Below are positions 11,661 through 23,566 of a stretch of 64,000 bases of DNA, in pieces. The position numbers were made by a program, and so were the translations under genes. The stretch covers positions 57,662 to 121,661 of the forward strand of contig NW_025851344.1 in NCBI RefSeq assembly GCF_002878395.1, given 5' to 3'. The DNA is from Capsicum annuum (Eukaryota > Streptophyta > Magnoliopsida > Solanales > Solanaceae). Position 1 is the stretch's first letter, and every line of letters starts with the position of its first letter. The notes beneath the pieces are model-generated. The model made no database searches and was not told the DNA's origin. It worked only from the letters and a program-made list of their open reading frames with translations.

Positions 11661-12723
11661 TATCCCTACAAGGCTAGGGTTAATATATATCATTCGAGTT
11701 CTCTTACCAGCGAAGGGTTAACAGAAGAGCTCCCTGTCAGCATAGGTTAACTCACAGCTTGTCTTTACCCGTGGCACGATATTAGAACCCTTCTAACTAG
11801 GGTCATAGGTTGGACCCTACCAGTTTAGTTATGGGGTATGTCGGTTAGATGGTTACCTCCCACAGTCTCAGTCTCAGTCTTCAGTAAGGAACTTAGATAG
11901 TTCTTAAGATTATAGGATTGTCAGATACAGTCACTCAGCTTAGTACGGAACTCAGCTAGTTTCATAAGAATCAGGACTGTCAGAAATAGTCATTCAGTTT
12001 ATAGTACATCAGTTATCAGTAATCCATGTTATCAGTAAACTCAGTATAGTTCCACAAATTTAAAACTATCAGATACAATCATATCCATAAACTTAAACAT
12101 CTGTTAATCAGTATTAAGATTCAGTATTTAGAATTATCACTACTTTAGTTACCATTCACATATTCATGCATGTATTCTTAAGCAGTTATATTCAGGTTAT
12201 TCAGTCAGTCATAGTTCATGCATATGAACCCTTGCATTCAGCCTACCTTACTTTGCATACCAGTATATTCTCACATACTGACACATATTTTTCTCTTGTG
12301 CTATCGCGTTTTATACCATAGGTTTGGACGCTCAGGTTCCCGATTGCACTTAGTAGTTCAGATTTCAGTAATCAGAGTCAGTGGTGAGTCCTCATAGTTC
12401 TAGGACGTGATTATTTTATTATTTCAGTGCTCCTGTACTTAGCTTATTTCAGCAATTGGAGTTAGTTGGGGACATGTCCTATCAATTCCTTATTCAGACA
12501 GTTTAGAGGCTTTTTCAGACTAGAGTATTTCATTTGGTATTGTTATACCGTATTATCAGTAATGTTTTAGTTTTGAACCTTATGGCAATTTCAGCCCATT
12601 ATTCCACATATTTTAGTATAATTTTACAGTTATTGCAGCAGGTATCAGTTGTGGGTTAGCTTGTGGTCCTTCGAGATTATTATCACCGTGTAGAGTTTGT
12701 CGTACCAGGCTAGGGGCGTTATA
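11661..12723 (+). repeat. Truncated 5' LTR of T3
   Basis: Similar to the second half of the LTR at 15523-17244: shared blocks include 'gtggcacgatatt'/'gtggcacggtatt', 'ggggtatgtcggttagatg' and the CATGCATG-rich stretch. It ends GGGGCGTTATA at 12723, matching GGGGCGTTACA at 17244. Its 5' portion is missing where it meets the T2 LTR end at 11660. There is no primer site or leader after it: the next base is already inside RT. Confidence 0.8.
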
Positions 12724-13160
12724 CCTTTGGTCTCACAAACGCCCCAGTAGCCTTTATGAACATTATTAACTATGTGTTCAAGCGGTACTTGGACATGTTC
12801 ATCATGGTCTTCATCGATGACATTCTTGTTTATTCCCGTACCAAAAGAGATCATACAGACTACCTCAAAGTATTATTATAGACTCTTAGAGCCCATCAGT
12901 TGTATACCAAATTCAGCAAGTGCGAATTTTAGCTAAGGTCATTAGCTTTTCTTGGACACATTATTTCTGGTTATGGTATTAGAATTGATCCTCAAAAGAA
13001 CAAAGCAGTAAGAGACTATCGTATACCCATCTCTCTATCAGATATCAGGAGTTTATTAGGTTTGGTTGGCTATTACCGATGGTTTGTCTAAGGTTTTTCA
13101 TATATTGCATCCCTTATGTCAAGATTGACTCAAAATAAAGTCAAGTTCTAGTAGTCAGAT
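12724..13160 (+). pseudogene. T3 reverse transcriptase, 5' part deleted
   Basis: Begins abruptly at the [11 protein letters not shown] block (12724) and continues through [10 protein letters not shown] (about 12812, both catalytic Asp codons present) and the connection region to about 13160. Primer site, leader, gag, protease and the first half of RT are absent, because the LTR end at 12723 is joined directly to this point. Stops and frame changes interrupt it (for example near 12882 and 12931). The blocks align with 6280-6700 of T2. Confidence 0.85.
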
Positions 13161-13890
13161 TCCTATTAGAAGAGTTTCAGGATTTGAAAACTCGACTCAC
13201 CTCAGCTCTAATTTTGACCTTGTCAGATGGTTCAGATGGATTTGTTGTTTATTGTGATTCTTCCATAGTTGGTTTGGGTGATGTTTTATTGTATAGAGGT
13301 AAGGTCATAGCTTACGCCTCTAGACAGCTTAAACCTCATAAAAGGAATTATCATACCCATGATTTTGAGTTAGCAGCTATTGTTTTTGCCTTCAAAATTT
13401 GGAGGCATTATCTATATATGGTGCATGTTGATGTGTTAACAGACCACGAAAGCTTGCAGTATGTATTTTCATAGAAAAAGTTAAATCTTTATCAGAGAAG
13501 GTGGTTAGAATTTTTGAAAGATTATGATATGAGTGTTTTGTATCATCTGGGTAAGGCCACAAAAGCTTGCAGCATGTATTTTCACAGAGAGAGTTAAATC
13601 TTCGTCAGAGAAGGTGGTTCAAATTGTTGAAAGATTATGATATGAGTATTTTGTATCATCCAAGCAAGGCCAATGTAGAGGTAGATGCCCTTAGTAGATT
13701 GTCTATGGGTAGTGTGGCTCATGTTGAGGGTGATAAGAAGAAGTTAGTTCAGGAAGTTCACCAACTTTCCAGATTAAGTGTTCAGTTCGTTGACTCAGCT
13801 GAGGGTCGTGTATGGGTAAAAAATAGCTCAAAATCTTCTTTAGATGCCGAAGTGAAAGAAAATCAAGATAGGACCCCAGTCTAGTTAAGT
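13161..13890 (+). pseudogene. T3 RNase H with internal duplication
   Basis: RNase H-like sequence in two open pieces, 13184-13474 and 13567-13884. The first piece has [28 protein letters not shown] and [11 protein letters not shown]. The second repeats the LQHVF...LNLRQRRW block and then supplies the late VDALSRL motif. The break between them is caused by a 113-bp direct duplication (separate entry). Because 113 is not a multiple of three, the frame is lost. Confidence 0.87.
13449..13674 (+). repeat. 113-bp tandem duplication inside T3 RNase H
   Basis: Two adjacent copies, about 13449-13561 and 13562-13674, each beginning 'aaagcttgcag(t/c)atgtatttt' and ending 'catc...aaggcca'. The AGCTTGC anchors are exactly 113 bases apart (13451 and 13564). 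The copies differ at about a dozen positions, so the duplication is old. Confidence 0.92.
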
Positions 13891-15300
13891 TGAAGGAGTT
13901 AGTCAGAGATCAAAGAGTAGATGTTTTCTCCCAAGGGGGAGATGGTGTATTCCATTGCCAGGGCAGACTATATGTGCCGTGTGTGGATGAGTTGAGACAG
14001 TAAAATCTTGCAAAAGCGCATGATGAGCATTACTCTATTCATCTAGAGGCCACTAAGTTGTACCGTGATTTGCGAGAAATCTATTGGTGGAGTGGGGTGA
14101 AGAGGGATATTATAGAGTTTGTGGCTAAGTGCTTTATTTGTCATCATGTTAAGATTGACCACCAAAAGCCTAGTGTCTTGATGCAGAAGTTCAGTATTCC
14201 TACTTGGAAGTGGGAAGAGGTGAAATTGGACTTTGTGATGGGTTTGGCTCGTACTCATCATCAGCATGATTCGATTTAGGTCATTGTGGACAGGATGACC
14301 AAATTAGCCTATTTCCTACCAGTCCATACTTCTTATTCAACCGAGGACTATGCCAAGCTCTATATTAGGGAGTTGTTTAGGTAGCATGGAGTACCATTAT
14401 CCATTATTTTAGATAGGGGTACTCAGTTTACCTCTTATTTTTGGAAGGCTTTTCAGAAGGGTTTCGGTACGTAAGTTCATCTCAATACATCCTTTCACTC
14501 TTAAATAGATGGTCAGGAAGAAAGGACCATTCAAACCTTAGACGACATATTGAGATCTTGTGTTATCAACTTTAAAGGCAGTTGGGATAATCACTTTCCA
14601 TTGATTGACTTCACATATAATAACAATTATCATTCTAGTATTCGGATGGCTCCATTTGATGTTCTCTATGAGAGAAGAGATAGGTCCCTAATTGGTTGGT
14701 TTGGCGTAGGTTAGACCACGTTGATAGGGCCAGATTAGATGTTTGATGCTTTGGAGAAAGTTTAGTTGATTAGAGAGAGGCTAAAGACAGCCCAAAGCCA
14801 TCAGAAATCCTATGCAAATGTGAGGAGAAGAGATCTAGAATTTGAGATTGGTGATTTTGTATTTGAAGATAGGCCTTTGAAGGTCTCTCCTGTAAAGGGA
14901 GTAAAGAGGTTTGTCAAGAAGGGGAAACTCATTCACTAATATATTGGCCCTTACAGAATTTTGAGTCACTTCGGAAGGTAGCCTATGAGCTTGAGTTTCC
15001 TGTAGATTTTACATCAGTGCACCCAATATTCCACTCATTTATGAAGAAGTGTATTGGTGACCTAGGTGTAGTTGTTCCTTTAGAAAGTGTAGATATTCAA
15101 AATGATCTATCTTACGAATAACTCTCAGTTAAAATATTAGATCACAAGATTCGCAGACTGAGGAACAAAAAAGGTTCCCTTGGTCAAAGTTCTTTAGAGA
15201 AATCAGTCTTTTGAGGGAGCTACTTGGGAAGCAGAAGACGAAATGCATACGAAGTACCCTCACATCTTCTCTACAAACTCAGACTCATCTTAAGGTAACG
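13891..15300 (+). pseudogene. T3 integrase with chromodomain-like C terminus, decayed
   Basis: Integrase following the RNase H. The HHCC part keeps its Cys residues (KCFICHHVK, about 14130; open frame 14058-14279). The core has DFVMGLARTHHQ (first Asp, about 14230), LDRGTQFTS (second Asp intact, unlike T2 and T6, about 14412) and a Glu-containing EERTIQTLDD block (about 14517). The C-terminal part has SPVKGVKRF and KKGKL (about 14890) and a chromodomain-like end near 15170-15290 (NKK...PLVKVL...EGATWEAE). Stops and small frameshifts occur throughout. Confidence 0.85.
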
Positions 15301-15522
15301 GTTTTCCTTAGATTATCTCTTTTTTATTCTCAGTCCCAACCATATAATCATATTCATGGCATTGCATAGACCCACAAATCAGTTCAGTTAGTCACCATGT
15401 TTCAGAATCAGTCATGTAATCACATTTTTATGTTATGCCTAATCATTTTGTATTTTCAGTCCCTCAGAATACTCAACTTAATCAATCTCATTCGAGGACG
15501 AATGTACCCATAGGGGAGATAT
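15301..15522 (+). other. T3 3' untranslated region and polypurine tract
   Basis: Non-coding interval with the motif 'attcgaggacgaatg' (15490-15504), common just upstream of the 3' LTR in this group. It is followed by the polypurine tract TAGGGGAGATAT (15511-15522), which touches the LTR. Confidence 0.8.
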
Positions 15523-17244
15523 TGTAATACCCCATACGATTCTAACTAGTTTCAGCTTGCCCTTGCATGATTAAGTGGTTCATGACTTTGAGGATTTCAC
15601 TAAGTGTTTAAGACATAGTCATTTCAAGGCCTCTTAAACTTCAATAATTTGATTACCGACCTTCCTGGCCTTAGCATGTTGATTTATAGATTAATTCATG
15701 ATCGGGGTGGTCGATAGCAGGTCTCGAGTAAGTTTTGAATTTTCAGACAAGATTTGGACGTGTTTTAAATCCCAAAACAATAGCTCACTGCAATTGGATC
15801 GTGTCGCGGTGAGTATAGCGATGGAAGGTCCATCGCATCATGGCAAAGGCGAAAAAGGCAATGGTCATTTCCAGTGAGTAACCATAATTCTACCGCGTTG
15901 TGGTAGAAATAGCAATGAAGGCCTCACCGAATTGCAGTGGAGGCCAAATCAACAAATGTCAAATCCAGTAATCCATCGGGATTAGACCGTGTCACTGTTG
16001 GTATAGCGGTGAGACTGTCATTGCATCGCGGTGAAGCTCTAATCCGTATTCCAGTTGTAGGATTAAATCCCCAAAGGGCAGTTCGGTCTTTTTTCCATGA
16101 CCCCAAATCCTTCCAAAACATGGAATTAAAGCCTAAAAGTCATTAGCCAAAATTTGTCCCCAAGAAACAAATCCTCTCATAAGAGCAACCCTAGCCTTTC
16201 GAAATTCAAGTTCAATTCTCAAGAAATCCACCAAGAACCTTCACGAATTCTTCAATTAAGGTATGTTAAATGTTTATCCATGGGCCCTTATCACCCATGG
16301 AGTCCAAGAACCCAACTTCAATTTAAAGTTTTGATATCCTTAGTATGTCGGAACAACATATTCATGGATCCACACAACCAGTGTTAGTACCGTGGCACGG
16401 TATTGACACCCTTCCAACTGGGGTCACATGATAGACCCCAATTAGCTCATATTGGGGCATGTCGGTTAGATGATAGCTCCCACAGTCTCGGTCTAGTATT
16501 TAGTTCAGTAATTAGATTCAGTTTTGTTTGACCATAATATACAAATATCAGTTTTCCAGTTATCAGTATTCAGTGTTTTAGTTTACAGATAATGCCATAA
16601 CATATTTTATGCTTGGTAGTACATTATCAGCCTTTACAGCTTTCCATGCATTCTTACTCAGTACCTCATGCTACTCATACAGACAGCTATTGCACTTGCA
16701 CATGAACCCATGCATAATAGCCCAATCCTATTTAGCATACCAGTATATTCAAAGTACTGACCACATACTCATTTTCTTATACTATGATGTTTCATATCAT
16801 ATGTTCAGACGTTCAGGTTTCCGACTGCACCTAGACCTCCCAGCGTACCTACAACAGCAACAGTGGTAAGTCCTCATGTTCTAAGGACCATTTTGTTTAC
16901 TTCAGTATGTTCAGTTTAGTGGTCAGTCGGAGTTAGTTGAGGACTTGTTCCATTAACTCCACATTCAGTTAGTAGAGGTTTTCAGACACTTTTAGTTAGT
17001 CATTCAGTTATTAGTTGTTATTTATAGTCTTTATATTATTATTTTCAAACAACTATTTTCAGACTTATGATTCATAAATATTTGATATGTCTTAAAAACT
17101 TATGGTGTATTTCAGCTTTGTTTCCCGCACATGTTCTTAAATATGTTATTCAGTGTTCACAACAAGTACCAACATGGGTTAGCTGTGATTGTTTGGGGGT
17201 GCAGTCACTCTATGGCGTCTAGGGTGTACTCCCGGGGCGTTACA
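15523..17244 (+). repeat. 3' LTR of T3 (about 1.7 kb)
   Basis: Starts TGTAATACCCC after the polypurine tract and ends GGGGCGTTACA. The second half matches 11720-12723. At 15818-15836 there is a near-perfect palindrome, GCGATGGA-AGG-TCCATCGC, within a GCGGTGA/GCAGTGG-rich patch (about 15790-16040) that parallels the palindrome cluster of T2. Open frames at 15937-16146 and 16154-16387 run through this LTR and are not genes. Confidence 0.85.
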
Positions 17245-17720
17245 TCTTATCATTCCCCAAAACCACAAGTTCTTAGACTAACTAATTTTGAAAGAGATGA
17301 AAAAAGCAATCGAGTACTTTGTGAATCTGATGTGGCTATCGAATGTTATGGACCCGTTAGTGTAATCCACGGCTCCACGATTCATCCATACTCTAGTCTC
17401 TTTGAAATTTTGAACATCTGTTAAATCAGTTCCCCTTTATGAATGATATTTCCTCTAACAACGTTCTTCACACCCTAAGAAATAGTTAATGGAAATCCGC
17501 TATTCCTTCCATGGAATTTGATTCCTGTTCAGTGGGGTTAGTTTGTGAACCTTCACTAACCAGTGCCTCCGAGACTCAGAGAACTAGGGGAAATATCAGA
17601 GAGGACGAGTTCTTTCACAAAAATCTCAAGTTTCAAAAATGTGACTCTCATGATCTTTTCGAAAGACGAGGACAAAAAATATATCCATCTCTGTCCGGTA
17701 TCACTTCTTAAAAGTTCCTT
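17245..17720 (+). pseudogene. LINE upstream coding remnant
   Basis: Short open pieces (ending at 17424, and 17511-17711) precede the endonuclease. The part after 17245 could be the end of the LINE's first ORF, but I recognise no nucleic-acid-binding motif in it. The beginning of the first open frame (17131-17244) lies in the T3 LTR and is not part of it. Confidence 0.4.
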
Positions 17721-17814
17721 CGATTAGAGACCTTCCATAAATAACGGCGATGTTTGAAGTTGTAATGAAACCGATACTATGTGCAGCCATTTTTCTTCCG
17801 ATGATAGCTCCCAA

Positions 17815-19084
17815 CGTTTTCTCAACTTTTTATCCCCAATGAATCAAGAAAATTATTTTATAGTTTTGAACACTCAAGGAGTTAATAATGAAAATTTTAG
17901 GAGTAATTTTTGTGATCTGCTCAACTCCCACAACCCTTGTTTTGTTGCATTACTAGAGGCTAAACTCTGTGACTACTTAGGTCTCATGCATGAATTTGGT
18001 TTTGATAACTGTTGGGAAGTCCTGGACGTGGGTAGACCTGGAGGTATAGTCCCGTTCTAGCATACCAACTTTGTTAGTGTCACTCAAAAATGCCAAACCT
18101 CTCAAGAACTCCATGCAATGATTAAGAGCCCCTTTAATTTAACTTGGCATTTTCCCACTATTTATGTTAGCACTGATTATAATACTCGTAAAATTATTTG
18201 GCAGAATCTTATAACTTATGCTTATTTGATTACTGGACCGTGGTTAGTACTAGAAGTTATGAATTTCAGAACTGTATCAACTCCTATCAACTTATGGACC
18301 TAGGTTATAAAGGAAGTAAATATACTTGGTAAAACCATAGGAAAAAACTCAATACGGTTATATTATAAATACTTGATAAGATTTTTGTCACCACCGAATG
18401 GATCAAAAGCTGGCCAAATATCCATGTTACCCATCTGCCGAAAACCCAATCAGATCATAACCCTCTGCAGATTTCCCTTACTAACAAATACTCCGATAAT
18501 GGTAGAAAACCCTTTAGGTTGGAAAAATATTGGATGGATCATCTGGAGTTTAGTTCTATTGTTAAGCAAAGTTGGGATACAAATGATCTTACTCGTGCAA
18601 TTTCGGAGTTACAAGACAATATTTTATAGTGGACTACCCATAATTCGGTATTATTTTTCATACCAAGAAACGTATCCTAGCTCATCTTGCGGGGAGTCAA
18701 AACTACCCTCGCTATGCTTCTAGTGTCTTCCTTCAAAACGTAGAACGTATGATAAAGACTGAGTTTAATGATATCCTAAAGTAGGAGGAGGATCATTGGA
18801 AAATGTGCTCTCGCATAAACTGGTTTAGTAAAGGAGATGCTAACACCAAATACTTTCACTTGTTTGTTCTCAATAGGTGTCGTCAAAATAAGATTTCTTA
18901 CTTTAAGGACTCCAATGATAATTGGATTACCGATCCCAATCAACTCTCGCATCATGTTTTCAACTACTTCTCCAATTGTTTTACCACTAACTATACCTAC
19001 ACTAATTGGTCACACTTAAGACAGCCCCACACTAGTTTCCATAAGTTGAACCTCTCAGTGTTGGCCAATCCTCTTCATCACATA
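17815..19084 (+). pseudogene. LINE ORF2: endonuclease-like domain and linker
   Basis: The apurinic-type endonuclease start is recognisable in 'LNTQGVNNENFRSNF' (about 17863), which stands where plant LINEs have WNCQG. HNPCFVALLEAKL follows (about 17930), where relatives carry the catalytic Glu. The rest of the domain is fragmented over 18118-18720. The linker before RT contains a well-conserved SRINWFSKGDANTKYFH block (about 18809). Stops near 18058, 18301 and 18721 separate the pieces. Confidence 0.78.
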
Positions 19085-20215
19085 GAAATATACTAGGCTG
19101 TGTTCTCTTTCAAACCCTTTAAAGCTCTGGGACCGGATGGGCTCCACCCTCATTTTTTCCAATCTCAATGGAGTATTGTTGGACCTTCGGTTAAATCCAT
19201 GTGCCATACGGTTTTCAATACTTAGAATCTCCCACATTCAATGAATGATACCCTTCTTTGTCTAATCTTAAAAATTTCTAATGCAAATCTTCTAAAGAAG
19301 TTCTGTCCTATCAGTCTTTGTAACCCAACTTATAAAATCATTACTATAATTATTGATAATCAAATTAAACCTCATCTTATAAGCCTCATTAGTCCTTATC
19401 AAGCCAACTTCCTAAAAGGACGTCGTGCCTGTGATAATGCTATCCTGGTCCAAGAGCTTATTACCCATATTACTCGGTCAAAAAATAAATCTGCCACCTT
19501 TATTCTCAAGATAGACTTGGAAAAAGCATTTGACCATTTGGAATGGTCTTTTTTCTATCGTACCCTTCTCTTCTTTAAATTTCCTCCAAAAATTACTTCT
19601 CTTATTATGACGTGCATCTCCACCAGTAATATATCCGTCCTTTTTAATGGTACCCAGACTAATTATTTTTCTCCATATCAGGGTATCTGGAAAGGCAATC
19701 CTATGTCCCCGTATATCTTACTTCTCTGTGTCGATCTTCTCTCCAATTACATATGCCATGAGGTTGATACTTTGCTCTTGGACCCAATTACACTGCATAG
19801 ACATGGACCTTTTTCCCATCTATTTTTTGCCGATGACCTAGCTCTTACCTCTATGGCTAGTATTTCTTCTATCCATATGGTTCATGACTGCATGAATTGT
19901 TTCAGTACCCTTTCGGGGTAAAATATTAATGCGTCCAAATCAAAAGCTATTTTTCCCTCCGTCCTGCCCCCGAAGTATTTGGGTACTAATAAAGGATCTC
20001 TTTGACATATCAACTTCAAACATCTTTGGCAAATATTTATATTTTACCATTCTACAAAGAAACCCTAAGCATGCGGATTTTCAATTCCTTATTGATAATA
20101 TGCATCGGAAACTAGCCTCCTGGAAATCTAAGTTTCTCACCTTGGCTGGTAGACTTGTTTTGATCCGGTCTACTTTAGACGCAATCCCAGCCTACACAAA
20201 GTAATATTTCAAGCT
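19085..20215 (+). pseudogene. LINE ORF2: reverse transcriptase
   Basis: RT of a non-LTR element. The pre-RT block FSFKPFKALGPDGL is at about 19105, after a stop at 19096. The long open piece 19241-19921 (226 codons) contains LKIDLEKAFDHLEW (first catalytic Asp, about 19509), GNPMSPYILLL (about 19695) and FADDLAL (paired Asp, about 19826). The later WKSKFLTLAGRLVLIRS block (about 20125) is typical of the LINE thumb region. The catalytic triad is present, but flanking stops (19920, 20202) and frame changes mean no full protein can be made. Confidence 0.9.
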
Positions 20216-21280
20216 TCCTAAAAAACCTGCTACACTATTGATAAAATGCAAAGAGATTTCCTTTGGGGTCCAACCGACCAAAAATGCAAGCTCCATCACA
20301 TAAGTTGGGATAAGGTTAACTCTCCGAAATAGTATGGGAGTTTAGGTATTCATCAGGCCGATATTAAAAATTGAACTCTTTTCACAAGTCTAGCCTGGAG
20401 ACTGTTCACTAATTCTACGAAATATAATCATGTTCTTTATAAACCCACTACCTCCTTTATTTTGAAAAACCTTCTCTATGATTTGTAATCAAGCAACTGT
20501 TTGGTCCCCGGCTACGGGCAATTCTATTAACCTTTGGATGCATCGTTGGGTCCCTCAATTTCCCACCCTCCAATAAATTATCCATGGTCCTTTAGCTCAT
20601 AAGAAGGCTGACCTTTTCCTCTCAGATATTTGGACAGACCATCAATGGGATTAGGGTAAAATTTTCTTTGAAATCTCCCTTTTTCTCATTACAAAGGCTA
20701 ACTACATTCGTCCAAATCTGTCTCTTGGTCTTTGTGATAAACCGTACTGGGCCTACACCGCTAATTGCCTGTTTTCTTCAAAATCAGTTTACAAATCATT
20801 TAATAGTCATCTATCTGATAACTATTCTTTCGGTTGGATATGAAAACTAAATTCCTTGGCCAAAATCTGCCATTTTCTGTGGCTTTGCTTACATAGCAAG
20901 CTGCCCACAATTGCTTATCTTTACCATATTGGAATTTTCCTACATCCAAATTGCCCGATATTCCATTTAGAACCTGAAACCCCTACTCACATTTTCTCCG
21001 GATGTTATGTGGCTCAAAAATTCTGGATAGGCATAGGTTTAAATCTCTTCCAACTTGATATCACAAACAAACATTGGCTAAACTCTTTAAAATCTCATCC
21101 TCCTCCTTTTCGGGATGCTTCTTTAGATTGGCTGACCTTTTTTGCTATGGCTATTTGGAATATTTCGCTAAACCAAAAAAATAATATTTTTCATAAAAAA
21201 ACTAATTTTCTTGATTATGCCGCGGTTAGAGAAAAAATCATAGAGTATATAAATTATACTACCATCCTTAGCAACCATCA
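20216..21280 (+). pseudogene. LINE ORF2: thumb and zinc-binding-like region
   Basis: Continues from RT with DFLWGPTDQK and 'SWDKVNSP' blocks (about 20250-20330), typical of plant LINE polyproteins. An open frame at 20856-21482 then contains an AKICHFLWLCLHSKLPT block and a C-x-H-type region (HIFSGCYVAQKFW). These match the general form of the zinc-binding region that follows RT in many plant LINEs. Frame changes near 20450 and 20850. Confidence 0.75.
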
Positions 21281-21904
21281 AAGTACTGTAGCCATTAAAG
21301 TTAGGTGGTTTACACCTTCCGAAGGTCTTTATAAGCTTAACATTGACGGTTCTTTTTCCGTGACTAATGCTAGATGTGGTTTGGGAGGGGCACATATATT
21401 GCAACAACACACCAAGATAGAATACAAGTATGCATTATATCACATACAAGTAGAACAAGGGCGGTTATATGTAATTATTTAGGTACTTGGATTACTGGGT
21501 TTTGTACTACGGGAAATAGCCATTGTCACACTCTGGCAGCACATGAAGCCCTAAATCATGGACTTGAGTTAGCTATTACTCGCAATCTTACTCCTCTTAT
21601 TATTGAAACTGACTCGGTAGAAGTACTTCAACTATTACAGCAACCTACCATGTCGTTTACAGAAATTCTAACTCAATCCAGGTCAATGTTGAAGAGCATG
21701 GGGAATCCAATGGTACAACATAATTTTCGGGAAGCTAACAAGGTAGCCGACATTTTGTCCCACGCAAGTTTTTCCTTATGCCAATTTGGCGAAGTTGTCT
21801 CTCTCTGGTATCCTCCTTCTTCAGCTGCTGCACATCTGCTAAATGATGTTAAGGGTGCTTTTTGTAATCATTTTGTGTCCTGGTGGCTGTTTAATAATCT
21901 TTAA
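21281..21904 (+). pseudogene. LINE RNase H domain
   Basis: RNase H fold as found at the C terminus of some plant LINEs. Motifs in order: KLNIDGSFS (first Asp, about 21337), a HEALNHGLELAI block (Glu, about 21545), IETDSVEVL (Asp, about 21603) and REANKVADILSHAS (late Asp, about 21729). One frame change near 21410-21480 splits it into two overlapping open frames. The last open frame runs to 21904, the end of coding sequence. Confidence 0.86.
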
Positions 21905-22036
21905 AGTCTTGGAAATCAATCTATCTTATCTCATGTAAATAGCGATGCCAAGCCTACTACTACTACAACTAATGTCCGTAATTCTGTTAATCTAGGGGCC
22001 TCTTCTAGGAGTGATCTCCCTGTTTTGTAATAACTC

Positions 22037-22041
<5 letters not shown>

Positions 22042-22079
<38 letters not shown>

Positions 22080-22080
22080 A
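22042..22080. repeat. (AT)n microsatellite in LINE 3' end
   Basis: Nearly pure TA dinucleotide run of about 39 bases, with one TG interruption, just before the A-rich tail. The position is typical for plant L1-type LINEs. Confidence 0.95.
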
Positions 22081-22110
22081 AATCTATCCAATTGACCAAA
22101 AAAATAATAA

Positions 22111-22359
22111 TTTAATCCTAATCTAAATAAGTCTAATGATAAATGAAAACTTTGCATATTGCAAGTATACAGACTAGTTGTGAAAATGGATGAAATTTTA
22201 TATCAACTATTGGCCTAAATTACCATAGCAATAAGAGATTTCTACAATTTATGTTTTACCAACAAAATTAAATCTTTTATGTGGCTGCTCCTCTCTAACA
22301 ACTGGGAAATCCAACAAAAAAACAAGTATCTAAGAACTCATTAATAAAGTAATTTTACT
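22111..22359. other. Host DNA, no feature seen
   Basis: AT-rich single-copy-looking sequence between the LINE tail and duplication copy A. No open frame or repeat recognised. Confidence 0.6.
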
Positions 22360-23345
22360 AGGAGTTAAAGAATTAATGTTGATCAAATGTAACCATCAAC
22401 CTTTTTTACAAGAGAATGTTATTTTCATATAATCTTCTCAATTTTCGAGTTAAAGTGTACTTACTGTTGATACTGAGAATACAAAGATGCTAGAGATAGA
22501 TCGTGATATGAATGAACTTGCTTCATCTACTTAAAATAGTGAAAATAAAATCGTCCTCTCATTAATTAATTTTTCTGATAATTTTAGTTCTTTGGTAGAT
22601 AAGCAACCTTAAAATAGAAACTTATATATATTTGTTTTTGTCCAATTTTGAAAATAATGCTCAACTAGCATGTGGTAAGCCGATAGCTAATATTCTTTTG
22701 AGTCGAGATCAAATTGGCTTTTTTCCAAGTATGATTGAGTCATGTGGTAGAACTTGGTGAAATGTAAAGTATTTATTTTCTAACCTTTTTTGGATTTTAC
22801 ATCTCTTAATAATTCTTGCCACTTTCTTTAATTAAGTGATGATTGGTGTAGTAAGAATAATATCAACATTCTATTTAGTCAATGAATCCACTTGGGGTGT
22901 TTGTTATAGTAATTGTATGATACATAGACTTTTTACCTCCAACAATATTTCTTCATTTTTCACTTTTATTATATAATTGGTATTTAGATAAAAAGTTTGC
23001 CATCTTGAGCGATTTAAATTTAGGCAAAACGAAAATATAAAATAAAATACGCGATTGAGAGATGTAAAATGAGTAATATGACTACTTAATCTATGGATTG
23101 TAGTTATTTCCTTTGGAGAATCAGTTCATTATAATATAGGAAGATTAGACAGTAATTTTCTTTCATAATTTATTTTTTTCCAATTTTGAAATTTAGGTAT
23201 AAACAGTTCAATATATTATTTCTTTTTAGACGCAGCGAAATATTTTCTCAAACTTTTACTCAAAATCATTGAAGATTACTTTTGAGTGCGAGTCTATCAA
23301 ATTTGATTAAGGAAATGCAGAAATTATTAATGAGTAAATCTAATG
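22360..23345. repeat. Segmental duplication, copy A
   Basis: Diverged direct repeat of 24860-26483. Paired blocks in the same order: 'agttaaagaattaatgttgat' (22364 and 24874), 'ctagagat(a/g)gatc' (about 22490 and 25040), 'aatagtgaaaataa' (about 22537 and 25087), 'ggtaag..gatagctaa' (about 22674 and 26244), 'tttaggtataaacagt' (about 23192 and 26343) and 'aatgagtaaat.ta.tgtag' (about 23328 and 26456). It forms the 3' flank of the small gene. A small internal repeat 'gatta.g..atgcagaaat' occurs at about 23305 and 23355. Confidence 0.8.
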
Positions 23346-23566
23346 TAGGCTAATTTGATTAGGCAGATGCAGAAATAAATTAAGAAAGAAACAAACGTGA
23401 TAAGACTCAATGTTTTTTAAATCTTTAGAATAAAACTTTTAAAGCATACATTTAGCTCATGGACAAATCCCATTAATACAAGAATTAATAAAAATTGTCA
23501 TAAGTTGAATTCATAGAGATTCAAACCCATCAATGTCTCCGCTTCACTTCATTCTATTTAATCACT
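23346..23566. other. 3' flank of the small gene
   Basis: AT-rich stretch between the stop codon of the minus-strand gene and duplication copy A. It would include the 3' UTR. No clear AATAAA signal is seen in the minus orientation. Confidence 0.5.

Larger units (their letters stand above)
17245..22110 (+). mobile_element. Decayed L1-type LINE with RNase H
   Basis: Non-LTR retrotransposon in the order endonuclease-like, reverse transcriptase, zinc-binding-like, RNase H, AT repeat, short A-rich tail. The tail 'ccaattgaccaaaaaaa' (about 22088-22104) after an (AT)n stretch is typical of plant L1-type elements. The left end coincides exactly with the end of the T3 LTR at 17244. T3 therefore probably inserted into this LINE, and the rest of the LINE 5' end is displaced to the left or lost. 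No target-site duplication can be defined. All frames carry stops, so it is inactive. Confidence 0.88.

Noticed and set aside
13184..13884. Two tandem RNase H domains, as in dual-RNase-H gypsy lineages
   Set aside because: Only 113 bp are repeated, out of frame, and neither half is complete. It is a local duplication.
19241..19921. Active LINE reverse transcriptase
   Set aside because: The 226-codon piece keeps its catalytic residues, but stops and frameshifts on both sides break ORF2 throughout 17815-21904.
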